From: Sphingomonadaceae bacterium
Lineage (GTDB): Bacteria; Pseudomonadota; Alphaproteobacteria; Sphingomonadales; Sphingomonadaceae
NCBI GenBank assembly: GCA_016462305.1
Contig: JAEMTM010000037.1
Location: 3,628-15,075, forward strand
Reading direction: 5' to 3'
Length of the DNA stretch: 11,448 nt
How positions within the stretch are numbered: the stretch's first letter is position 1; every line of letters starts with the position of its first letter. The notes under the pieces are model-generated. The model was not told where the DNA came from, ran no database searches, and saw only the letters and a list, made by a program, of their open reading frames with translations. Of the stretch, positions 1-6,033 are shown in pieces. Position numbers and translations under genes: made by a program.

Positions 1-45
1 GCACTTATGTCTTGAGTTCTTGATTTGTTCTGGTAATCACCGCCT

Positions 46-1410
46 ATGGCAAAAGCAAAGCGCAAATATGTGTGTCAGGCATGCGGGTCCGAATCCAACC
101 GCTGGCAGGGGCAGTGCGACGATTGCGGCGCATGGAACACCTTGGCGGAAGAGGCCAAGGCAACTGTTTTTGAGCTGAAGCATCATTTGCATTCGGGCGG
201 CCGTGCGGTCGAATTGTCCGGATTGAATTCGGACATTAAACTGCCCGAACGCGCCTCGACAGGTATATCCGAATTCGACCGCGCATTGGGTGGCGGCCTT
301 GTGCCGGGTTCAGCGACCTTGCTCGGTGGTGATCCGGGCATTGGTAAGTCGACGTTACTGTTACAAGCTGCCGCGAACCTCGCGCGGCGCGGCTTATCCG
401 TTGCCTATATTTCGGGTGAAGAGGCTGTGGACCAAGTGCGCTTGCGGGCGCGTCGGCTTGGCCTTGGTGATGCGCCGGTGCAGCTTGCCGCCGCAACCTC
501 TGTGCGCGATATCCTGACGACGATGGCACAAGGCGCGCCGCCCGCTTTGTTGGTCATCGATTCGATTCAGACCATGCATAGCGACCTCATCGAAGGCGCG
601 CCGGGCACCGTCAGCCAAGTCCGCGCGTCGGCGCAAGAGCTTATCCGCTTTGCCAAGGAACGCGGCACAGCGTTGATGCTCGTTGGCCATGTTACGAAGG
701 ACGGGACCATTGCCGGACCCCGCGTGCTGGAACATATGGTCGACACCGTATTGTCGTTCGAAGGCGAACGGAGCCATCAATATCGCATTTTGCGCGCGTC
801 CAAGAACCGGTTTGGCGGGACCGACGAAATCGGTGTTTTTGCGATGGTTGAAGAAGGCTTGACCGAGGTCGGCAACCCAAGCGCATTGTTCCTGACCGAC
901 CGGGCCGAACAGGTTACCGGGGCAACGGTGTTTCCGGCGTTGGAAGGAACGCGGCCGGTGCTTGTGGAAATTCAGGCCCTGACCGTGCGGCTATCCAGTG
1001 GAGCAACACCGCGCCGCGCCGTTGTCGGCTGGGACAGCGGTCGGCTCGCGATGATATTGGCGGTGCTGGAGGCGCGATGCGGCCTGAGTTTTTCAACCGC
1101 TGAGGTCTATCTCAACATTGCGGGTGGCTATCGCATTTCCGACCCAGCCGCCGATCTTGCGGTGGCCGCGGCGTTGGTTTCGGCTTTGGCGGAACGGCCA
1201 CTGCCGTCCGATGCGGTGCTGTTTGGCGAAGTGGCTTTGTCCGGTGAAATCCGTCCCGTCGCACATGGGGCGTTGCGACTGAAGGAATCGGCAAAGCTTG
1301 GCTTTAGCCGCGCCTTGGTGCCGCCGTCGGTGAAGGGGCAGGCCGGCATTTCAACGCAAGAGTTCCGCACGCTTGCCAATCTCGTTGACCATATGCTGGG
1401 ACGCCCCTAA
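46..1410 (+). CDS. radA: DNA repair protein RadA (Sms), RecA-like ATPase with Lon-like domain
   Basis: RadA is a cytoplasmic ATPase that helps process recombination intermediates (branch migration, D-loop extension) alongside RecA. The 454 residues match the family's usual length and show its full architecture. An N-terminal four-cysteine zinc finger has C10, C13, C24 and C27. The Walker A motif GDPGIGKST is near residues 95-103, and a Walker B-type strand ALLVID is near 167-172. The RadA signature KNRFG is at 253-257, and a Lon-protease-like C-terminal domain runs from about 290 to the end. That domain is non-proteolytic in the known family. The ATG at 46 places the zinc finger right at the N-terminus as expected, but no good Shine-Dalgarno sequence precedes it. 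cvpA follows after 36 bases with no terminator visible, so read-through into the downstream genes is likely. Identification is secure. Confidence 0.97.
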   Translation: MAKAKRKYVCQACGSESNRWQGQCDDCGAWNTLAEEAKATVFELKHHLHSGGRAVELSGLNSDIKLPERASTGISEFDRALGGGLVPGSATLLGGDPGIGKSTLLLQAAANLARRGLSVAYISGEEAVDQVRLRARRLGLGDAPVQLAAATSVRDILTTMAQGAPPALLVIDSIQTMHSDLIEGAPGTVSQVRASAQELIRFAKERGTALMLVGHVTKDGTIAGPRVLEHMVDTVLSFEGERSHQYRILRASKNRFGGTDEIGVFAMVEEGLTEVGNPSALFLTDRAEQVTGATVFPALEGTRPVLVEIQALTVRLSSGATPRRAVVGWDSGRLAMILAVLEARCGLSFSTAEVYLNIAGGYRISDPAADLAVAAALVSALAERPLPSDAVLFGEVALSGEIRPVAHGALRLKESAKLGFSRALVPPSVKGQAGISTQEFRTLANLVDHMLGRP

Positions 1411-1438
1411 ATCCTTTTTGAATGGTTATAAGGGCAAC

Positions 1439-1442
1439 AGGA
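1439..1442 (+). promoter_or_regulatory. Ribosome binding site of cvpA (AGGA)
   Basis: AGGA lies 4 bases before the ATG at 1447, with a further AGGG at 1431-1434. The spacing of the first is short, but together they support this start. The 36-base gap between radA and cvpA holds nothing else recognisable, and no hairpin followed by a T-run is seen. Confidence 0.45.
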
Positions 1443-1446
1443 TCAG

Positions 1447-1971
1447 ATGACAGCACTTGATATCATTGTCCTGTTCTTGCTGGGTAGCGGGGCCGCATTC
1501 GGCTTCTTACGCGGCTTTGTGCAAGAGGCGCTGTCGATGATCGCTTGGGTGCTGATCATCTTGGCCGTTCGTATGTTCCACGCGCCTGCGACGGCGGCTT
1601 TGGCAGAGGCTGTGGGTTCTGACTCCGGCGCTGCCATGCTTGCCTTTTTGGCTCTGGTCATCGTCATCTTTGCCGTGGGTAAATGGATTGCGAAATCGAT
1701 TGGCGCTAAATCGCGCAAGTCGGTACTTGGCCCGATTGACCGCGTCCTTGGTTTTGGCTTCGGTATGCTCAAGGGCCTGATTATCGCGACCCTCGTTTTC
1801 CTGCTGTTCGTGATGGGATATGATTTGGTGTATGGCGCGGATGAGGGGCGGCCCGAATGGATGACCAGCTCGCGCACATATCCTTTGCTCAATGCCAGCG
1901 GCGACGCCATGTCCGAATTTGTACGCGAACAACGCCTCGCTGCCGATCGTGACACAGAAACGGCAAACTGA
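1447..1971 (+). CDS. cvpA: CvpA family inner-membrane protein
   Basis: This 174-residue protein has four predicted hydrophobic segments, near residues 4-22, 28-44, 62-82 and 103-124. They are followed by a hydrophilic C-terminal tail of about 50 residues. The sequence GFLRGFVQEALS after the first segment and GPIDRVLGFGFGMLKG before the last are typical CvpA-family motifs. In E. coli the family is tied to colicin V production and envelope stress tolerance, and its biochemical role is unclear. The stop codon shares one base with the ATG of the next gene (TGATG, 1969-1973), so translation of the two is probably coupled. Placement after radA and before an Fe-S scaffold-like gene is probably a lineage-specific operon (inference). 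Confidence 0.92.
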   Translation: MTALDIIVLFLLGSGAAFGFLRGFVQEALSMIAWVLIILAVRMFHAPATAALAEAVGSDSGAAMLAFLALVIVIFAVGKWIAKSIGAKSRKSVLGPIDRVLGFGFGMLKGLIIATLVFLLFVMGYDLVYGADEGRPEWMTSSRTYPLLNASGDAMSEFVREQRLAADRDTETAN

Positions 1972-2402
1972 TGGACTCTGCGCTCTACAATCGGGATATA
2001 TTGCGGTTGGCAACGTCTTTGGTCGCGGACCATCGCCTTGTAGCGCCGGATGGCAGCGCCGAAGTGCGCTCGCCCTTATGCGGCAGCCGCATTCAGGCGG
2101 ATATTGTGACCGACGCCGACGGAAAATTGCAGGGACTTGCATTACGCGCCAATGCCTGTGCACTTGGGCAGGCTTCTGCGGCTATTTTGATGCATAACGC
2201 TGTTGGAACAGCGATGACCGAAGTCGCCAAATTGCGCGATGGCGTGGCGCAGGCGTTACAGCGGGCGGGCGATATGCCAAGCTGCTGGCCGGAATTGGCA
2301 TTGTTGGCAGCGGCAACTGATTATCCTTCGCGTCATGCCGCGATCTTATTGCCTTATGACGCGATCCTCGCCGCTGCCGCGCAGGCCAAAGAGAAAGCCT
2401 GA
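1971..2402 (+). CDS. NifU/IscU N-terminal-like Fe-S scaffold family protein with degenerate ligand set
   Basis: The 143-residue protein resembles the IscU/SufU/NifU N-terminal scaffold fold, which assembles [2Fe-2S] clusters on three Cys and one Asp. What is seen: the first cysteine C37 in SPLCGS, the second C63 in NACALGQAS, and a C-terminal motif YPSRHAAILLPYDAI. In classical members the first motif reads CGD, but here the Asp position is Ser39. The third ligand cysteine, which should precede the ILLPxxAI stretch, is Ala124. A C105 is present but sits in a different context (PSCWPEL). The protein may therefore bind a cluster or metal differently, or be a non-catalytic relative. It overlaps cvpA upstream and the antiporter gene downstream by one base each (TGATG), placing it in a tight operon. 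No cysteine desulfurase or other suf/isc gene is nearby. Family assignment is fairly confident; function is open. Confidence 0.8.
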   Translation: MDSALYNRDILRLATSLVADHRLVAPDGSAEVRSPLCGSRIQADIVTDADGKLQGLALRANACALGQASAAILMHNAVGTAMTEVAKLRDGVAQALQRAGDMPSCWPELALLAAATDYPSRHAAILLPYDAILAAAAQAKEKA

Positions 2403-4189
2403 TGGAAGAAACATCACACCACCTCGTCGCTGATGTCATGTTAGGCGGGGTGGTGTTGCTCGGCGCGGCGCTGTTGGCGGTGCTGATTTTCAGGCGTCTC
2501 GGCCTTGGCGCGGTGCTTGGCTATCTGGTCGCGGGCATTGCCATTGGGCCTGACGGCCTTGCGTTGATTGACGCGCCAGAGACGATATTGGCCTATTCCG
2601 AAATCGGCATCATCTTGCTGCTGTTCCTCGTCGGGCTCGAGTTATCACCCAGCCGGCTGTGGCTGTTGCGGCGGGATATTCTGCTTTTCGGGCCGTTACA
2701 GGTCATATTGTGCGGGCTTGGCATGTTTGCCGTCATCCATTTCGCAATGCCAAATTTTAGCTGGCAAGCCGCCTTAGTTCTTGGGCTTCCGCTGGCTTTA
2801 TCCTCCACCGCGCAGGTGTTGCCATTGCTGCAATCGCGCGGTCGGATGAAGACCGATTATGGAGAGAAAAGCTTCTCCATATTGTTGTTTCAGGACATTT
2901 CCATTGTTCCCTTGTTGACTATCGTTGCTGCCTTGTCGCGCGCACCGGCGCAGGAGGGCGCGATTGAGGGCTGGTATCTGGTGCTTTATGCCGTGTTGGC
3001 GATTGCGGGACTGGTGTTGGCCGGACGCTATTTGCTGTCGCCGCTCTTGCGGTTGGTCGGCAAGATTTCAGAGCGCGAATTGTTTATCGTCACTGGCCTA
3101 TTCACCGTCTGCGTTAGCGCGGCGGTGATGCAAGCGATCGGTGTTTCGCCAGCCTTGGGCGCATTTGTCGCTGGCGTCATGTTGGCGGAATCCCCTTACC
3201 GGCATGAGTTGGAGGCCGACATTGATCCGTTCCGATCAATTTTACTCGGCCTGTTTTTCCTCGCTGTCGGCATGTTGCTCGACGTTGATGTCATCCTTTC
3301 GCAACCCTTTTTCGTGGCGGGTCTGGCGCTGGCGCTGATCACGGTCAAGATCGCCGTCATCTATGCGCTTGGTCGGTGCTTTGGCCTCCAAGACAGACCG
3401 TCGATCATTATGGCGATGCTTTTGAGCCAAGGTGGCGAGTTTGCGTTTGTGTTGTTTGCCGCAGCGCAGCAGGCCCTGCTGATTGAACCGGAGGCCGCGA
3501 GCTTGTTTGGCGCGGTCGTCACATTATCCATGGCGACGACGCCGTTCCTAATGATCTTTGCGGGCAAACTTGCGGCACGAAAGGTCAGGGGCGAACTGCG
3601 GTTGGATGACCCGGAACTGGCATCGCAAGCCAATGTCATTATCGTAGGGCATGGACGTTTCGGGCAACAGGTGTCGCAGATCATGCAGGCGGCAGGGCGC
3701 TCAGTCACGTTGATTGACATCAACCCGCAGACCATCGACCTCAGCGAGGACTTTGGCTTCAAGGTTTTTTACGGCGATGGCACCCGCGTCGACTTGCTGA
3801 AGCGGGCAGGCGGCGAAGACGCGCAGGCGATATTCTTCTGCATTGACGACCGGTATATGACCGCAGACTCGCTGATGCCCGTGCGCGAAACATTCCCGCG
3901 CACAAAATTGTTCGTGCGCGCTTATGGCCGGGAGCAGGCTTTATTGTTGATGGAAGATGATGGCATCGACATCATGCGTGAGGTATTTGAATCCTCCATC
4001 CGTATGTCTGCCGATGCGTTGAAATATTTCGGTACTGATCGTGAAAAGATACAAGACATTATCCTGGAGTTCCGGCGTCGTGACCGTAGCCGCCTGAAAG
4101 CGCAATTCACCAGCGGCGACATGCATGCTGGAACCCGCCACAGTTTCGGCGGCGACGACTCCGACGACTTTCTGATAACGGCTGACTAA
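2402..4189 (+). CDS. Kef-type K+/H+ antiporter (CPA2 family) with RCK/TrkA-N domain
   Basis: This is a 595-residue inner-membrane monovalent cation:proton antiporter of the CPA2 family, close in layout to KefB/KefC. Residues about 12-390 form 12 or so hydrophobic segments. They include the FQD motif (163-165), which marks Kef-type transporters, and RHELEADIDPF (268-277) followed by LLGLFFLAVGM. Residues about 410-530 form a Rossmann-type RCK (TrkA-N) domain with the nucleotide-binding GHGRFG (416-421) and an acidic residue at the end of the second strand (TLIDI). Arg419 and the REVFE segment at 526-530 appear to match the KefC arginines that contact glutathione (alignment from memory). That would fit efflux gated by thiol adducts to protect against electrophiles. 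The C-terminus is acidic (GGDDSDDF). No KefF/KefG ancillary subunit is in the window. The start overlaps the upstream stop by one base. KefB versus KefC cannot be decided. Confidence 0.92.
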   Translation: MEETSHHLVADVMLGGVVLLGAALLAVLIFRRLGLGAVLGYLVAGIAIGPDGLALIDAPETILAYSEIGIILLLFLVGLELSPSRLWLLRRDILLFGPLQVILCGLGMFAVIHFAMPNFSWQAALVLGLPLALSSTAQVLPLLQSRGRMKTDYGEKSFSILLFQDISIVPLLTIVAALSRAPAQEGAIEGWYLVLYAVLAIAGLVLAGRYLLSPLLRLVGKISERELFIVTGLFTVCVSAAVMQAIGVSPALGAFVAGVMLAESPYRHELEADIDPFRSILLGLFFLAVGMLLDVDVILSQPFFVAGLALALITVKIAVIYALGRCFGLQDRPSIIMAMLLSQGGEFAFVLFAAAQQALLIEPEAASLFGAVVTLSMATTPFLMIFAGKLAARKVRGELRLDDPELASQANVIIVGHGRFGQQVSQIMQAAGRSVTLIDINPQTIDLSEDFGFKVFYGDGTRVDLLKRAGGEDAQAIFFCIDDRYMTADSLMPVRETFPRTKLFVRAYGREQALLLMEDDGIDIMREVFESSIRMSADALKYFGTDREKIQDIILEFRRRDRSRLKAQFTSGDMHAGTRHSFGGDDSDDFLITAD

Positions 4190-5286
4190 ACTTCGCTGTC
4201 GAGGAAGGCTGCAACGTCGTCCAGTGCGACTTCTTTGGACAAAAATGTCTGCCCGATACCGCGTGCGAGCAAGAAAGGCAGCGTGCCTCCGCTCATTTTC
4301 TTGTCATGCCGCATATAGTCGACCAAGGCCGCGCCATTTGCCGTGACACCCGCGTCTGATAGCGTCGTGGGCAGGCCGGCCCGCTTTAGAAGCTCAGTAA
4401 CCCGCACGGCATCTTCTGCCGGGCAATGGCCCAGCCGCACCGAATAGCGAAATGCCAAGGCCATGCCAGCGGCGACCGCTTCGCCGTGAAACAGCCGGTC
4501 GGAAAAGCCTGTGTCGGCCTCCAGCGCGTGGCCAAAAGTGTGCCCCAGGTTCAACAACGCCCGCGTGCCCGTGCGTTCGGTTTCGTCTGCGGCGACGATC
4601 CGCGCCTTGGATTGTACGGACCGGATGATGGCCTGCGCGCGGATATCGGGGTCACTCGCAAAAAAGCTGTCGAGATTATCCGCGCAAAAGTCAAAAAACG
4701 CCGCGTCATCGATCAGGCCGTATTTTACCACCTCGGCAAAACCCGCCGCGAGTTGGCGGGGTGGAAGCGTTAAAAGTAACTCTGGGTCGATCAACACCAT
4801 CGCGGGTTGATGAAACGCCCCGACCAGATTTTTGCCTGCCGCGCTGTTGATGGCGGTCTTGCCGCCAACACTGCTGTCGACTTGGGCAAGCAGGGTCGTA
4901 GGTATCTGCACAAAGGCGCAGCCGCGTTTGATGATATGCGCGGCAAAGCCAGTAATGTCGCCAACCACGCCGCCGCCCAGCGCGACAATATGGTCGCTGC
5001 GTTCCACATGCTGTTCCAGCAACCAATCCGTAAGCCGCTCCAACTGCTTCCAGCTTTTCCCCGCTTCGCCAGCGGGCAGTGTGAAATGCGCGCATGACAG
5101 CCCTGCGCCGCGCAATGTCGATTCAAACTGCGGCAGAACCGCCTGAGCCACATTTTCGTCGGTTACCACAAGCAAGCGGCGGTCGCGGGCATAAGGCGTT
5201 AAAATCGTGCCGACATCGGCCAGTAACCCGGCGCGGACATGAATGTCATAGGGGCAGTTGGACAGGCCGACGGATATCACGGTCAT
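4186..5286 (-). CDS. aroB: 3-dehydroquinate synthase
   Basis: AroB converts DAHP to 3-dehydroquinate, the second step of the shikimate pathway, in the cytoplasm, using NAD+ and a divalent metal. The 366 residues match the family length. Visible motifs are GEAGKSW (73-79), the NAD-binding GGGVVGDITGFAA (104-116), QIPTTLLAQVDSSVGGKT (127-144) and NLVGAFHQP (153-161). The three metal ligands are E185 (FAEVVKYG), H249 (NLGHTFGH) and H267 (FHGEA). The ATG at 5286 overlaps the aroK stop as ATGA, with a GAAGG Shine-Dalgarno 10 bases upstream inside aroK, so the pair is translationally coupled. The stop (TAG) overlaps the TAA of the convergent antiporter gene. No residue appears to be missing. Confidence 0.97.
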   Translation of the reverse strand: MTVISVGLSNCPYDIHVRAGLLADVGTILTPYARDRRLLVVTDENVAQAVLPQFESTLRGAGLSCAHFTLPAGEAGKSWKQLERLTDWLLEQHVERSDHIVALGGGVVGDITGFAAHIIKRGCAFVQIPTTLLAQVDSSVGGKTAINSAAGKNLVGAFHQPAMVLIDPELLLTLPPRQLAAGFAEVVKYGLIDDAAFFDFCADNLDSFFASDPDIRAQAIIRSVQSKARIVAADETERTGTRALLNLGHTFGHALEADTGFSDRLFHGEAVAAGMALAFRYSVRLGHCPAEDAVRVTELLKRAGLPTTLSDAGVTANGAALVDYMRHDKKMSGGTLPFLLARGIGQTFLSKEVALDDVAAFLDSEV

Positions 5287-5846
5287 GCGGAAAGGGCCTT
5301 CAATATGGTTTCAACGGTCCGCATATGCGGCGCGGTATCGCTGCGAATATGGAGATTGGCAGCGGCATATATGGGGTTACGCAATTTGCCAAGGTCGGTC
5401 AGGACCGTCACGGGGTCCTTGCCTTTTAACAAAGGGCGGTGGTCGCGCCGCGACACGCGATTGGCAAGCACTTTGACATCGGCATTAAGCCAGATCGATG
5501 TGGCGCGTTCCAAGATGAGTGCGCGGGTACCGCCGTTGACGAAAGCGCCGCCGCCAGTCGCAATGACCTTTGGTTCGCCTTCGATGAGCCGGGCAATTAC
5601 GCGGCGTTCACCATCCCGAAAATATTCCTCACCAAATTTTGCGAATATTTCGGTGATCGACAGACCCGCCGCCTTTTCAATTTCGTCATCGGCATCGGCG
5701 AACGGCACACATAGGCGGGCGGCCAGCCGTTTTCCGATGCTGGTTTTGCCAACGCCCATCATGCCGACCAGCACCACCGGACGGTCAATGATCAACGCGG
5801 CTTGCATGCCAAATTCAGGTTTTTTTGGTTCGTGATGTTCAGCCAT
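5283..5846 (-). CDS. aroK: Shikimate kinase
   Basis: AroK phosphorylates shikimate with ATP to shikimate-3-phosphate. From the chosen ATG at 5846 the protein is 187 residues, normal for the family. It has the Walker A GMMGVGKT (28-35), the shikimate-binding DAD pair (D51, D53), R77 in YFRDGE, and GGG at 98-100. The lid arginine is R137 in RDHRPLL, and the adenine-side R156 is in KLRNPIY. The frame stays open 49 codons further upstream, to an ATG at 5993. That extension has no family resemblance and would run through the AT-rich intergenic region, so the 5846 start (MAEHHEP) is preferred; the ATG at residue 14 (MQAAL) is a second possibility. No strong ribosome site precedes 5846. The 3' end overlaps aroB by four bases. 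Confidence 0.94.
   Translation of the reverse strand: MAEHHEPKKPEFGMQAALIIDRPVVLVGMMGVGKTSIGKRLAARLCVPFADADDEIEKAAGLSITEIFAKFGEEYFRDGERRVIARLIEGEPKVIATGGGAFVNGGTRALILERATSIWLNADVKVLANRVSRRDHRPLLKGKDPVTVLTDLGKLRNPIYAAANLHIRSDTAPHMRTVETILKALSA
5297..5301 (-). promoter_or_regulatory. Ribosome binding site of aroB inside aroK
   Basis: On the minus strand GAAGG lies 10 bases before the aroB ATG at 5286, within the last codons of aroK. It supports reinitiation at the ATGA overlap and fixes the aroB start. Confidence 0.45.
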
Positions 5847-6032
5847 GACGATATGGCCTATATAACGCCTTGGCGTCAGCCGAAAGCAGTTTGCCGTTTT
5901 GCAGATTTTCTTCTTAAATATAGAATGATAAGCTGGGATCGACCGCATAGTTGCGTGAAATACCGTTTTTGCGTTTTCTATCGGTTGCGGCAAGGGGCAT
6001 AGGCTTGCTATTCTCAGCGCAGGGTTGCGGCA
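5847..6032. promoter_or_regulatory. Divergent intergenic region between aroK and the exported hypothetical gene
   Basis: This 186-base region must hold promoters firing both ways: towards aroK-aroB (minus) and towards the 615-residue protein, xerD and accA (plus). Its core, about 5895-5935, is clearly AT-rich compared with its flanks. A weak sigma-70-like plus-strand candidate is TTGCCG (5891-5896), 17 bases, TTAAAT (5914-5919). Another is TTGCGG (5985-5990) with an extended -10 TGCTATTCT (6006-6014), which would leave a leader of only about 12 bases. Minus-strand TATA-like stretches occur at about 5857-5864 and 5915-5935 without a convincing -35. None is strong enough to call on its own. The region also contains an 11-base direct repeat, listed separately. 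Confidence 0.5.
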
Positions 6033-6033
6033 A
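5983..6033 (+). repeat. 11-base direct repeat GGTTGCGGCAA, two copies 40 bases apart
   Basis: GGTTGCGGCAA occurs at 5983-5993 and again at 6023-6033, exactly 40 bases start to start, close to four helical turns. The second copy covers the ribosome-binding region and the A of the ATG at 6033. Two identical 11-mers in a region this short are uncommon by chance, so a regulatory role is possible but unproven. Confidence 0.6.
6021..6024 (+). promoter_or_regulatory. Ribosome binding site of the exported hypothetical gene (AGGG)
   Basis: AGGG sits 8 bases before the ATG at 6033, an ideal distance, whereas the in-frame ATG at 6048 has no comparable site. This decides the start at 6033 even though it gives a rather long signal-peptide N-region. 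Confidence 0.5.

Noticed and set aside
1411..1446. Terminator between radA and cvpA
   Set aside because: There is a short T-run (1414-1419) but no preceding stem, so it does not qualify as an intrinsic terminator.
1443..2163. Open frames of 196 and 218 codons on the minus strand opposite cvpA and the scaffold-like gene
   Set aside because: They lie antisense to two well-supported genes, have low-complexity Arg/Pro/Ser-rich translations, and match no family; they are shadows of a GC-rich coding strand.
5847..5993. 49-codon N-terminal extension of aroK to an ATG at 5993
   Set aside because: The extra residues are not like shikimate kinase and would consume most of the divergent promoter region; the ATG at 5846 gives a normal-length enzyme.
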